From positions 124,001 through 188,000 of the forward strand of contig NZ_CP102510.1 of the NCBI RefSeq assembly GCF_024611995.1: a stretch of DNA of 64,000 nt, written 5' to 3'. A model generated the notes under the pieces. The model saw only the letters and a program-made list of their open reading frames with translations. It was not told the origin of the DNA and made no database searches. The stretch's first letter is position 1. Every line of letters begins with the position of its first letter. A program made the position numbers and the translations under genes. This document shows, piece by piece, positions 47,361 to 59,400 of this stretch. Source of the stretch: Streptomyces sp. NBC_00162 (GTDB lineage: Bacteria > Actinomycetota > Actinomycetes > Streptomycetales > Streptomycetaceae).

Positions 47361-48545
47361 ATGCCTTCGCACATTGCGTTCTTCAATTTTCCGGCCATCG
47401 GCCACGTGAATCCGACGCTCGGCGTCGTCGAAGAACTGGTCAAGCGGGGGCATCGGGTCACCTGCACGGTGACCGACCACTTCGTGCCCGCAATAGAGGC
47501 CGTCGGCGCCGAGGCCGTCCGCTTCGACTCCGTATTCGGTGAGTTCTACCGCTCCCCTTACACGGAGGAGTCCAACGCGGGCGAGGGAATGCGTTGTCTC
47601 GATGACGCGACCGGCCTCGTCGAGCAGGTCAGCCCCTTCTACGAGAAGGACCGCCCCGACGTCATCGTCCACGACTTCATGTCGTGGGGCGGGCGTTTCT
47701 ACGGCGGTAAGCACGACATTCCGCTCGTCCGTCTCTACCCCACCTACGGGGCCAACGAGCACTTCTCCATCCAGGAGAAGTTCCCGCTGGCCCAATACGC
47801 CGACCCGCAGGTCATGGAAATGTTCGGCAAGCTCGCCGGTCTCCTTCCGGAATTCAACCTGCCGGCCGACCCGATGGCCTTCTTCCAGAACATCGAGAAG
47901 CTCGGCGTCATCTTCCTGCCGCGCGACTTCCACTACGACGGCGACACCTTCGACGACCGCTTCGTCTTCGCCGGCCCCTGCCTGGGCGACCGCTCCTTCC
48001 AGGGCTCGTGGGAGCCCGCCTCCGCGGACCGCCCGGTCCTGCTGATCTCCCTCGGCACCGCCGCCACCGGCTGGGCCGAGTTCTTCCGCACCGCGGTCAC
48101 CGCGTTCGGCGACACCGAGTGGGACGTCGTCATGGCCGTCGGCGACCACATCGACGCCGCCGACCTCGGCCCGCTGCCCGCCAACTTCGACGTGCGCCGC
48201 CACGTGCCGCAGCTCGAAGTCCTGCGCCACGCCAAGCTGTTCGTCACCCACGGCGGCATGAACAGCGTCATGGAGTCCCTGTACAACGGCGTGCCCATGG
48301 TCGTGATCCCCCAGATGAACGAGCAGAAGGCCAACGCCCTGCGCGTCGACGAGCTGGGCCTGGGCCGCCACCTGACCAAGGACGACACCACCGTCGACAG
48401 CCTGCGCGACGCCGTCGCGGCCGTGGCCGGCGACGGCGAGGTCACCGCCCGCGTGGAGCGCATGGGCGCCGAGATGCGCAAGGTCGACGGCCCCGCGGTG
48501 GCCGCCGACGCCATCGAGAAGTTCCTCGCGCAGAACGCCGGCTGA
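47361..48545 (+). CDS. Macrolide-type (GT1) glycosyltransferase, probable self-resistance
   Basis: This is a 394-residue GT-B enzyme. The N-terminal acceptor domain has FPAIGHVNPTLG with the catalytic His. The donor domain has THGGMNSVMESLYNGVP then PQMNEQKANA, the UDP-sugar signature of the OleD/OleI/MGT group. Such enzymes inactivate macrolides inside the cell by glucosylation. ATG 47361 follows GGAAGAGGGG. It is followed by a strong terminator and then by a secreted glucosidase gene, the same pairing as OleI with OleR in oleandomycin producers. No deoxysugar genes are visible in the window, which favours a resistance role over structural glycosylation. Confidence 0.93.
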   Translation: MPSHIAFFNFPAIGHVNPTLGVVEELVKRGHRVTCTVTDHFVPAIEAVGAEAVRFDSVFGEFYRSPYTEESNAGEGMRCLDDATGLVEQVSPFYEKDRPDVIVHDFMSWGGRFYGGKHDIPLVRLYPTYGANEHFSIQEKFPLAQYADPQVMEMFGKLAGLLPEFNLPADPMAFFQNIEKLGVIFLPRDFHYDGDTFDDRFVFAGPCLGDRSFQGSWEPASADRPVLLISLGTAATGWAEFFRTAVTAFGDTEWDVVMAVGDHIDAADLGPLPANFDVRRHVPQLEVLRHAKLFVTHGGMNSVMESLYNGVPMVVIPQMNEQKANALRVDELGLGRHLTKDDTTVDSLRDAVAAVAGDGEVTARVERMGAEMRKVDGPAVAADAIEKFLAQNAG

Positions 48546-48576
48546 CCCTCCGGGTCACACCCGAACCAGACGCGAC

Positions 48577-48626
48577 GCGAAAGACCCGCGCCCCCGGCCA
48601 TCCGGCCGGGAGCGCGGGTCTTTCGC
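48577..48626 (+). terminator. Strong hairpin terminator after the glycosyltransferase
   Basis: The 23-base arms (48577-48599 and 48604-48626) have a single mismatch around an ATCC loop, with GCGAAAGACCCGCGC at the base of the stem. It is the strongest hairpin in the window. It isolates the glycosyltransferase transcript from the glucosidase gene. Confidence 0.88.
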
Positions 48627-48713
48627 GCTGTACGGCGCCTCCAGCGCCTTTCGAGACGGTCTCACGAGGGTGGGGGCGGACGACTCAGCCCTCGGCCCCC
48701 TCTGGAAGGCATC

Positions 48714-50354
48714 GTGAAACGACTGTTGCAGACCGCGGCGGCGGTGATCCTCACCGCAGGACTCCTGGTTCCCACGGCGGCCGCCGAGGAAGCCTCCTCC
48801 CTGACCCAGCGAACGGCGAGGTTCGCCCAGCCGGGCTCCCTCTCCTCGCCGTTCGGCAAGGGCAGCTTCCGGTTCGGTGTCTCGAGCTCCGCCACCCAGA
48901 TCGAGGACCAGAACACCAACACCGACTGGTACAAGTGGACCCAGCCCGTCTCCGAAGGCGGCATGGGCAAGAGCCCCGCCGTCGGTGAGGGCGTCGACGG
49001 CTACACGCTGGCCATCGAGGACATCGACCTCATCGCCGCCCTGAAGGTGGACTCGTACCGCTTCGGCATCGAGTGGGCGCGCATCGAGCCGCGCCGCGGC
49101 CAGCTCGACGAACAGGCGATCGCCCACTACAACAAGGTGATCAACGCCCTCGTCGCCCGCGGCATCCGCCCGGTCGTCACCATCCACCACTTCGCCAACC
49201 CGGTGTGGGTGGACAACCCCGACGACCTCACCTGCGCCAACGGCCCCTCGGACACCAACCTCTGCGGGCTCGACCACCCCCAGGGCGGACCGCTCGTGGT
49301 CAAGGCCATGGCCGACCACTCCAAGCTGCTCGCCGAGCGGTTCGGCGACCGGGTCCACGAGTGGGTGACCCTCAACGAGCCCGGCGTCTACATGATGTTC
49401 TCGCACGCCTTCGGCGCGGGCCCGCCCGGCAAGGCCAACCTGCCCACCAACTTCGACACGAAGTTCGCGCCCGCCGTGCGCACCTACATCGACGCCCACG
49501 CCGCCATGTACAAGGCGATCAAGAAGGTGGACCCGGGCGCCAGCGTCGGACTGACCGCCAGCGTCAAGCAGTACGAGGCCGTCCGCGACGGCAAGATCAG
49601 CACCGAGCCGCGCGACATTGCCGCCCGCGACCGCTTCCGCCGCTTCTTCGAGCTGAACTTCCTCGACTCGCTGCGGAACGGCACCTTCGACGCGAACTAC
49701 GACGGCACCCCCGACGAGCAGCACCCCGAGTGGAAGAACACCCTCGACTGGCTCGGCATCCAGCTCTACGACCGCACCGGCGTCACCGACCCGACCACCC
49801 CCGGGCCGACCACCCTGCCGGTCATCAACGTCGACGTGTGCGGCGCACCGCCCTGCTTCCCGCTCAAGGACCCGACCTACTTCATCCCCGACATGGGATA
49901 CGAGTCGGACCCGCAGGGCCTCTACCCCGTCCTCAAGGACTTCAGCCGCCGCTACAAGGGCCTGCCCCTGCTGGTCTCCGAATCCGGCATGGCCACCGCC
50001 TCGGGCAAGCGCCGCGCCGAGTTCATCGTCCGCGCCCTGGAGCAGATCCAGCGGGCCCGGGCCGAAGGCGTCGACGTCCGCGGCTACTACCACTGGAGCC
50101 TGATGGACAACTTCGAGTGGCTCGGCGGCTACAAGCCGCGCTTCGGCCTCTACGCCGTCGACCGCACCACCATGAAGCGCACCCCCACCGAAGCGGTGGG
50201 CGTCTACGCCCAGATCGCCGGGTCCCGGAACCTGAGCCCGGCCCTGCGCGCCCAGTACGGCGGCAGCGGCCCGCTCACCCCGGAGCCGGGCAACTCACCC
50301 GCCTCACCCCCGGCCGGCACCGCCGGCCCGGCCGTCACCGGCCGCCGGGACTGA
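48714..50354 (+). CDS. Secreted GH1 beta-glucosidase, probable prodrug activator
   Basis: This is a 546-residue protein. GTG 48714 has GGAAGG before it. A Sec signal peptide is clear: MKRLLQT, a hydrophobic core, and a cleavage site near AAAEE, residues 24-25. The GH1 barrel has acid/base Glu in TLNEPGVY and nucleophile Glu in LLVSESGMA, where the usual family motif is (I/V)TENG. The C-terminus is Pro/Gly-rich. In oleandomycin producers OleR, a secreted glycosidase, removes the protective glucose outside the cell. Sitting directly after an OleI/OleD-like glycosyltransferase, this enzyme should play that part. A general cellobiase is a less likely alternative. Confidence 0.92.
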   Translation: MKRLLQTAAAVILTAGLLVPTAAAEEASSLTQRTARFAQPGSLSSPFGKGSFRFGVSSSATQIEDQNTNTDWYKWTQPVSEGGMGKSPAVGEGVDGYTLAIEDIDLIAALKVDSYRFGIEWARIEPRRGQLDEQAIAHYNKVINALVARGIRPVVTIHHFANPVWVDNPDDLTCANGPSDTNLCGLDHPQGGPLVVKAMADHSKLLAERFGDRVHEWVTLNEPGVYMMFSHAFGAGPPGKANLPTNFDTKFAPAVRTYIDAHAAMYKAIKKVDPGASVGLTASVKQYEAVRDGKISTEPRDIAARDRFRRFFELNFLDSLRNGTFDANYDGTPDEQHPEWKNTLDWLGIQLYDRTGVTDPTTPGPTTLPVINVDVCGAPPCFPLKDPTYFIPDMGYESDPQGLYPVLKDFSRRYKGLPLLVSESGMATASGKRRAEFIVRALEQIQRARAEGVDVRGYYHWSLMDNFEWLGGYKPRFGLYAVDRTTMKRTPTEAVGVYAQIAGSRNLSPALRAQYGGSGPLTPEPGNSPASPPAGTAGPAVTGRRD

Positions 50355-50361
50355 CCCCCAC

Positions 50362-50386
50362 GGCCGGGCGCACACCGCGCCCGGCC
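50362..50386 (+). terminator. Hairpin terminator after the glucosidase gene
   Basis: A perfect 10-bp stem, GGCCGGGCGC/GCGCCCGGCC, with an ACACC loop is followed by a pyrimidine-rich stretch. It lies 7 bases after the glucosidase stop and 50 bases before the next PKS start. Confidence 0.75.
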
Positions 50387-50436
50387 CTCCCGTCTTCTGC
50401 CGAGGCCTCGGTTCAACGATCTCCAAGGATGCCCAG

Positions 50437-53400
50437 ATGAGCAACGCCCAGGTGAACAGCGGCACCGCTGCCGCACCCGTGCCCGTCGCCGCGGACATAG
50501 CCGCCCGGCTGCGGGAGACGATCGCCGGACTCCTGGAGATCGGCCCCGGCTCGGTGGACGAGAACCGCTCCCTCCGGGACCTGGGCATGACCTCCGTCTC
50601 GATCGTGGCCATGCTGGAGAGCGTCTCCGCCTGGCTGGGCCGCCCCGTCCCCGCCTGGGTCGCCTGGCAGTACCCCACCGTGGCCGCCCTCGCCGGCCAC
50701 CTCGCGGGCGACGAACGGCCCGCCGCGCCCGGCGCCGCAGCCGCCCGCGCCCGCGGCCGCGCGCACGCGCAGGAGCCCATCGCCGTCGTCGGCCTCGGCT
50801 GCCGGCTGCCCGGCGGCATCGAGACCCCCGACGCGCTGTGGCAGAGCCTCCTGGACGGCGTCGACGCCGTACGCGAGGTCCCCCGCGACCGCTGGAACGC
50901 CGACGAGTGGCTCGACCCCGACCCCCGCGCCCCGGGCCGGATGACCACCCGGTGGGGCGGCTTCCTCGACGACGTCGCAGGCTTCGACGCCGAACTGTTC
51001 CGCATCTCGCCCGCGGAAGCCCGCCAGATGGACCCCCAGCAGCGCATGGCCCTCGAAAGCGCCTGGGCCGCCATCGAGGACGCCCGGATCGTCCACGGCG
51101 ACCTCGAGGGCACCCGCACCGGCGTGTTCATGGGCACGATGGCGCAGGAGTACCACCTGGCCACCGGCGCCGACCCGCAGAACATCGAGACCCACTCCGC
51201 CACCGGCTGGGACAACTCGATCATCCCGGCCCGCATCGCCTACACCCTCGGCCTGCACGGCCCCGCCCTCGCCGTCGCCACCGCCTGCAGCTCCTCGCTG
51301 ACCGCCACCCACCTCGCCGTCCAGAGCCTGCGCTCCGGCGAGTCCGACCTCGCCCTCGCGGGCGGCGTCAACGTCATGCTCAGCCCGAACACCACCGTCG
51401 CCATGACCAAGTTCGGCGGCATGAACCCCGACGGCCAGTGCCGCGCCTTCGACGCCGGCGCGGGCGGCTACGTACGCGGCGAGGGCTGCGGCGTCGTCGT
51501 CCTGCGCCGCCTGTCCGACGCCCTCGCCGAGGGCGACCGGATCTACGCCGTCATCCGCGGCAGCGCCGTCAACAACGACGGCGCCTCCAACGGCCTCACC
51601 GCCCCCAACCCCCGCGCCCAGGCCGAGGTCCTGCGCGCCGCCTGGCAGGACGCCGCCGTCGCCCCCCGGCACGTCTCCTACGTCGAGGCCCACGGCACCG
51701 GCACCCTCCTCGGCGACCCCATCGAGGCCGAGGCGCTGGGCACCGTGTTCGCGGAAGGCCGCGAGGAACCCCTGCGCATCGGCTCGGCCAAGACCAACTT
51801 CGGCCACCTGGAACCCGCCGCGGGCGTCGTCGGCCTGATGAAGACCGCCCTCGCCCTGCACCACGGCGAACTCCCCGCCAGCCTCCACTTCGAGACCCCC
51901 AACCCGCACATCGACTTCGAGGCCAACCGTCTCGAGGTCGTCGCCGACCGCCGCCCCTGGCCGCACGCCGGCCGCCGGTACGCGGGCGTCAGCGGCTTCG
52001 GCTTCGGCGGAACCAACGCCCACGTCGCCCTCGAGGAGGCCCCCTACCGGCGGCGCCTGCTCGTACCGCTGGCCGCCGACACCGACGAGGAGCTGCACGA
52101 GGCCGCCGAGGCCCTGGCCGCCCGCGCCCGCGGCGGCCACGGCTGGTACGCCCCCGAACTCCTCGCCCGCGCCACCGGAGCCCAGCGCATCGTCGCCGCC
52201 GTCACCCACCCCGACGAGCTCGCGGACGCCCTGCGCGAGGGCCTCGACACCCGCACGCCGCGCACTCCGGGCACCCGCCCCTCGCTGGCCTTCTTCTTCT
52301 CCGGCCACGGCTCCCAGTGGCTCGGCATGGGCCGCGACCTGCTCGCCGAACCCGCCTTCCGGACCGCACTGGACGCCTGCGACACCGCGATCTCCGAGGT
52401 CACCGGCTGGTCCGTCACCGAGGAACTGCTCGCCGGACCCGACACCTCCAGACTGGACCGCACCGACGTCGTCCAGCCCGTCCTGTTCGCCGTCCAGGTC
52501 TCCCTCGCCCGTACCCTGGAGGCCTGGGGCCTGGAGCCGTGCACCGTCTTCGGCCAGAGCATCGGCGAGGTCGCCGCCGCCGTCGTGGCCGGCGCCCTGC
52601 CGCTGACCGAAGGCGCCCGCCTCATCGGCACCTGGTCGCAGCTCATCGCCGAACGCGCCGCCGGCCAGGGCACCCTCCTGCTCTGCGAACTCCCGCTGGA
52701 GCGCGCCCGCGAGCTCGTCGCCCGCCACCCCGGCCGGATCTCCCTCGCCGGCCACCTCGCCCCCGGCCAGACCGCCCTGTCCGGGCCGCTGGACGCCGTG
52801 GCCGCCGTGGAACGCGAGCTCGCCGACGCCGGAGTGCGCTGCCAGCGCGTCCACATCGACTACGCCTCCCACAGCGAGCAGCTCACCGCGCTCGCCCCCG
52901 AACTCGAACGCCGGCTGGGCGCCCTGCGCACCGCCCCGGCCGCCATCCCCTTCTGGTCGACCGTCACCAACGGCTTCACCGACGGCACCGCCCTCGACGC
53001 CGCCTACTGGGCCCGCAACATGTGCGCCCCCATGCTGATCGCCGAGGCCGTCACCGCCCTCGCCGACGAACGGGGCCTCGCGATCGTCGAGATCGCCCCG
53101 CACCCCGTCGCCCGGCACTCCCTCAAGCGCACCCTGACCGCACTCGCCGAGGCGGACGCCGCCGGGAGCACGACCCCCGCCCCCGGCCCCTCCTCGGTGC
53201 TGGTCACCGGCCGCCGCGACTGCCCCGCCCGCCGCTCCCTCGAGGACGTCGCGGTCCGCCTGTGGTGCGAGGGCTACGACGTCGACTGGGGCGCCGTCAC
53301 CGGCCGGCCCCAGCGCCCCGCCCCCACCGCGCCCGTCGCCCTGACCGTCTCCGGCAAGAGCGCCGCCGCCCTCGCCGCGAACGCCGCCGCCCTCGCCGAC

Positions 53401-56400
53401 CACCTGGCCGGCGCCTCCACCGCCACCCTCCTCGACACCGCGTACACGGCCGCCGGCCGCCGCTCGCACCTGGAACACCGGGCCGTGGCCGTCGCCACCA
53501 CCGCCGACGAGGCCGCAGACGCGCTGCGCGCCCTGGCTCAGGGAGCGCCGCACCGGGCCCTGACCGAGGGCACCGCCCGCCGGGGCGATCTGGCCGTGCT
53601 GTTCACCGGGCAGGGCAGCCAGCGTCTCGCCATGGGACGCGTCCTGTACGGGGCCTTCCCCGCCTTCCGCCAGGCCTTCGACGAGGTGTGCGCGGAACTC
53701 GACCGCCACCTGCGGATCCCGCTCGTCGCCGTCCTGTTCGCCGACCCCGACGGCGCCGACGGCGCGCTCGTCCACGAGACCGAGTTCACCCAGCCCGCCC
53801 TGTTCGCCGTCGAGGTCGCCCTGTTCCGGCAGTGGCAGGCCTGGGGCGTGGAGCCGCGGGTCCTGGCCGGCCACTCGGTCGGCGAGCTCGCCGCCGCGCA
53901 CGCGGCCGGCGTGCTCGGTCTGACCGACGCGGCCCGCCTGGTGGCCGCCCGCGGCCGCCTCATGCAGGCCTGCGAGCCGGGCGGGGCCATGGCCTCCGTC
54001 GAGGCGTCCGAAGCCGAGGTGCTGGCCGTCCTCGCCGACGTGGACGGCCGGATCGCGGTCGCCGGCCTCAACGGGCCGGCGCAGACCGTCGTCAGCGGCG
54101 ACACCGCGGCCGTCACCGCCGTCATCGGCCGGTTCGCCGACCGGGGACGCCGAACGCGAAGGCTGGAGGTCTCCCACGCCTTCCACAGCCCGCACATGGA
54201 CGCGATGCTCGACGCCTACCGGGACGTGGCCCGCGAGTGCGCGTTCGACGCACCGCGGATCCCGCTCGTCTCCACCGTCACCGGCACGTGGACGGACACG
54301 GACCTCGCACCGGGCGAGGGCATGCGCTCCGCGGAGTACTGGGTCCGCCAGGTCCGCGAACCCGTCCGCTTCCTCGACGCCATGGCCACCCTGGAGCGGG
54401 CCGGCATCGCCCGCTACCTCGAATGCGGCCCCGCCGCCGTGCTGTCCGCGACGGGCGCCGGCTGCATCGAGCGCGAGGTCCCCTTCATCGCCTCGCAGCG
54501 CGCCGACGAGAGCGACGAGGCCCGCACCCTCGTCCAGGCCCTCGGCGCGCTCCACGTCAGCGGCCAGGACATCGACTGGTGCAAGGTGTTCACCGGCACC
54601 TCCGCAACCGTCACCGACCTGCCCACGTACGCCTTCCAGCGCGAACGCCACTGGATCGACGCCCCCGAGCGGGCCCGAGGCGGCCGGTCGGCCGCCGACG
54701 ACGCGCTGTGGCAGGCCGTCGGGAGCGGTGCGGCCGAGCGCGTCGCCGAACTCCTCGGCGTCGGCGACAGCGTCACCGACAGCACCGCCGTCGCCGCCCT
54801 GCTGCCCCACCTGGCCGCCTGGCGCGAACGCCAGGACCACGCCGACACCGTCGCCGACTGGCTGTACGAGCAGACCTGGGAGCCCGCCCGGGCGCTCCCC
54901 GCAGCCCCCGCCGCCTCCGCAGGCGACTGGCTGCTCGTCGCCCCCGCCGCGGCGCAGGAGCTGGCCGCCGCCGTCGCCGAGGCGCTCACCGCCGCCGGCG
55001 CCACCGTCCACCGCCTCCCGGCCCACGACGACCGCACCGCCTACGGGGCCCCGCTGGCCGCGCTCACCGCGGAACTCGGCGACCGGCACTTCACCGGCGT
55101 CGTCGCCCTCACCCCCGCCGACACCACCGCCCACCCCGCCCACCCGGCCACCACCACGGGCGCAGCCCAGAGCCTGGCCCTCGTCCAGGCCCTCGGCGAC
55201 GCCGCCGTCCGCGCCCCGCTGTGGATCGTCACCCAGGGCGCCGTCCACGCCGCACCCGCAGACCCGGCGGCCCGGCCCGAGCAGGCCCTCGCCTGGGGCC
55301 TGGGCCACGTCATCGCCCTGGAACACGGCACCCGCTGGGGCGGCCTCGTCGACCTCCCGGCCGACCCGGCCCAGGCCCTGGCCGAGGCCCCCCGTCTCGC
55401 CGCAACTGTTAACGGCGTTAACGCCGTTAACGCTCCGGGCACCGGCTCCGCCGGGGCCGAGGAGCACCTGGCCCTGCGTCCCACCGGCGTGTACGTCCGC
55501 AGGCTGCGCCGGGCCACCGCGCCGGCCGCCACCCCCTGGACCCCCCGCGGCACCGTCCTCATCACCGGCGGCAGCGGGGCCCTGGCCGGCCACCTCGCGC
55601 AGCGGCTCGCCGAGCGCGGCGCCGAACACCTCGTCCTCGTCTCCCGGCGGGGCCCCGCGGCCGAGGGGGCCGCCGAGCTCACCGCCCGCCTCGAAGCCGC
55701 CGGCGCCCGCGTCACCTTCGCCGCCTGCGACCTCACCGACCGCGGCCAGACCCAGCGGCTGCTGGACGCCCTCGACGCCGAGCAGCCGCCCCTGCGCGCC
55801 GTCTTCCACACCGCGGGCATCCTCGACGACCGGCTGCTGGACCGCCTCGACACCGAGGCCCTGGCAGCCGCCGCCGCGCCCAAGCTCGGCGCGGCCCGCC
55901 TGCTGGCCGAGCTCACCCGCGACCACGCCCTCGACGCGTTCGTCCTCTACTCCTCCGTCGTCGGAGTCTTCGGCAACCTCGGCCAGGCCAACTACGCCAT
56001 GGCCAACGCCGCCCTCGACGCCCTCGCCGAAACCCTGCGTGCCGGCGGCGTCCCCGCCCTCAGCCTCGCCTGGGGCCCCTGGGCCGACGGCGGCATGACG
56101 CACGGCGCCGCCGAAGCCCAGCTGCGCGCCGCCGGACTCGCCCCCATGGCCGTGGCCCGTGCCCTGACCGCCCTGGACTCGGCCCTCGCCTCGGGCCGCT
56201 CCCTCGTCGTCGCCGACATCGACTGGCAGAAGGCCGCCGCCGGCTACGGCGAAGCCCGCCCGCGCCGTTTCCTCGACGAGATCGCGGAGGCCCGTACCGC
56301 ACCGGACACCGCCGCCGCGGGCACCGCCCCGGCCGAAACCGAGACGAACCCGTTCCTGAGCAGCGTCCTGGCCCTGCCCGAGGCCGACCGCGCGGCCCAC

Positions 56401-59400
56401 GTCACGGCCGTGCTCGCCGCCGAGGCCGCCGCCGTCCTCGGGATCAAGGACCCGCAGGCCCTCGACCCCGAACGCGGCTTCAAGGACCTCGGCTTCGGCT
56501 CGATGATGTCCATCGACTTCGCCGCCGGCGTCCAGAAGCGCACCGGCGTCACCACCCCCAAGACGCTCGCCTTCGACTGCCCCAACCTGCTCACCGCCAC
56601 CGACTGGCTGCTCGCCAAAATCGCCCCCGCGGCCCCCGCGGCCCCCGCGGCCCCCGCGGCCCCCGCGGCCGCCCCGGCCGGCCCTCAGGCCGCCCCCCGG
56701 TCCGGCCGCGGCGACGAGCCGCTCGCCATCGTCGGCGTCGGCCTGCGCATGCCCGGCGGCGCCCACGACCTCGACAGCCTGTGGACCGTCCTCGCCGAAG
56801 GCCGCGACACCGTCGGCACGGTGCCCGCGGACCGCTTCGACATCGAGGCCTTCTACGACGCCGACCCGGACGCGGAGGGCCGTACGTACGCCCGCCACGC
56901 CTCCTTCCTCGACGACGTCGCCCACTTCGACGCCGCCTTCTTCGGCATCAGCCCGCGCGAGGCCGAGCCGATGGACCCCCAGCACCGCCTGCTCCTCGAA
57001 GCGGCCTGGACCTCCCTCGAGGACGCCGGCATCCGGCCCCGCGAGCTGCGGGACTCCCGTACGGGCGTGTTCGTCGGCGCCGGCGTCGGCGAGTACGGCA
57101 AGTACCGGCAGGGCGGCGCCCCCGACACCTACACGCTGACCGGCACCCTGCCCAGCTTCAACGCGGGCCGCCTCTCCTACCACCTCGGCCTCCAGGGCCC
57201 CGCGCTGTCCGTGGACACCGCCTGCTCCTCCTCCCTGGTCGCCCTGCACCTGGCCTGCGAGGCGCTGCGCAGCGACGAGTGCGAACTCGCCCTGGCCGGC
57301 GGCGTGCAGGTGCTCGCCGACCCTGGTGCGTTCATCGCCCTCAGCCGTTCGCATGCGCTGTCCCCGGACGGCCGCAGCAAGACCTTCTCCGCCGAGGCGG
57401 ACGGCTACGGCCGCGGCGAGGGCGTCGGCGTACTCGCCCTCATGCGGCTCTCGGACGCGCAGGCCCAAGGCCGCCCCGTCCTCGGCGTCATCCGGGCGAC
57501 CGCCATCAACCACGACGGCGCCAGCAGCGGCATCACCGCCCCCAACGGCACCTCCCAGCAGAAGGTCATCCGCGCCGCCCTCGCCTCGGCCGGCCTCGCG
57601 CCCGCCGACGTCGACTACGTCGAATGCCACGGCACGGGCACCTCGCTGGGCGACCCGATCGAGGTACAGGCGCTGGCCGCGGTCTACGGCGAAGGCCGCA
57701 CGCCGGGGCGCGAGCTCGGGCTGGGCACGGCCAAGAGCGTCATCGGGCATCTGGAGTCGGCGGCCGGTGTCGCGGGCGTCTGCAAGATGCTCGCCTCCTT
57801 CCGGCAGGACGCCCTCCCGGCGACCCTCAACAGCTCCCCGCGCAACCCGAACATCGCCTGGGACGAACTCCCGGTCCGGGTCGTCGACTCGCACACGCCG
57901 TGGGAGCGGGACCTGTCGCGTCCGCGCCGCGCGGGCGTCTCCTCCTTCGGCCTGAGCGGTACGAACGCCCACGTGGTGCTGGAGGAGCCCCCGGCCGCCG
58001 CGCCGACCGCCGCCCCGGACACTGAGGTGACCGCGTCCTTCCACCCGGTGGTGGTGTCGGGGCGTGACGAGGCCGCGCTGCGGGAGCAGGCCGGCCGTTG
58101 GGCGGACTGGGCCGAGGAACGCCCCCAGGTTCCGGTGACCGATGTGGCGGCCACCGCCGCCCGCCACCGTTCGCACTTCGAGTCGCGGGCGAGTGTGGTC
58201 GCGGCTGATTCCGCCGCTCTGGTGGAGGCGCTGCGTGCGCTGGCCGAGGGCGTCTCGCACGACGCGGTGGTGACGGGCTCGGCCGCACGGCGCGGCAAGG
58301 TCGTCTTCGTGTACCCGGGTCAGGGCTCGCAGTGGGTGGGCATGGGCCGTGCGCTGCTGGCGGAGAACGAGGCCTTCCGTCAGGCGATCGACGCCTGTGA
58401 TGCCGCGCTGCGTCCGTTCACGGGCTGGTCGGTGCGTGAGGTGCTCTCCGGTGAGGAGGGTGACCACCCGCCGTTCGACCGGGTGGACGTGGTCCAGCCC
58501 GCCCTGTTCGCCATGGGAATCGGCCTCTCGGCGCTGTGGCGTTCCCTCGGGGTCGAGCCGTCGGCGGTGGTCGGTCACTCCCAGGGCGAGGTCGTTGCCG
58601 CTGTGGTGAGCGGTGCTCTCACTCTGGAGCAGGGCTCGCAGATCGTGGCGCAGCGCTCGCAGGCGGTCCTGGCCTGCGCGGGTCAGGGCGGTATGGCTCT
58701 GATCGAGCGCCCGGTGGCCGAGGTCGAGGAGTTCCTCGCCCCCTACGGTGATGCGCTGTCGGTGGCCGCGGTGAACACCTCCGGCTCGACGGTGATCTCC
58801 GGGCAGGCCGACGCGATCACGAAGATCGTCGCGGACCTGTCGGACCAGGGCGTCTACGCCCGCAAGATCAACGTGGACTACGCGTCCCACAACGCCCAGA
58901 TGGACCCGCTGCTCCCCGCCCTTGCGGAGGGCTTCAAGGGGATCCGTCCGCAGTCCGCAGAGATCGCCTTCTACTCCACGGTGACCGGTCAGGTGGCCGA
59001 CGGCGCCGAGCTGGACGGCACGTACTGGTGCCGGAACCTGCGTGAGCCGGTCCGCTTCGACCGGGCCCTGAACCAGCTCCTCGACGACGGCCACGGCGTG
59101 TTCGTCGAGATCTCGGCGCACCCGGTCCTGTCCATGCCGTTGACCGACGGCAGCGCGGAGCGCGGCGGCATCGTCGTCGGCTCGCTCAGCCGCCGCGACG
59201 GCACCCCGGCCCAGCTGCTGCGCAACCTCGGCCTCCTCCACGTCCAGGGCCACGACCTCGACTGGGACCTGGTCCTGGGCGCCGGAAGCCTCGTACCGCT
59301 CCCCTCGTACGCCTTCCAGCGCGAGCGCTTCTGGCTCCCCGTCTCCCAGGCCTCCGGTGACGCCGGCTCCCTGGGCCTGGAAGCCTCCCGGCACCCCTGG

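Noticed and set aside
50775..52050. First KS of the initiating PKS as a decarboxylating KSQ loading domain
   Set aside because: The active site reads TACSSS with Cys present, and the catalytic His motifs are intact, so it is an ordinary condensing KS.
52840..52880. Methylmalonyl specificity for AT1 of the initiating PKS from its YASH motif
   Set aside because: YASH only discriminates among dicarboxylate extenders; without the carboxylate-binding Arg the motif is not a reliable guide.
52280..54500. Tandem AT as an assembly duplication
   Set aside because: The two ATs differ throughout (GQSIGE/YASH/Trp versus GHSVGE/HAFH/Arg) and have a normal inter-domain linker between them, so they are not copies of one read-through segment.
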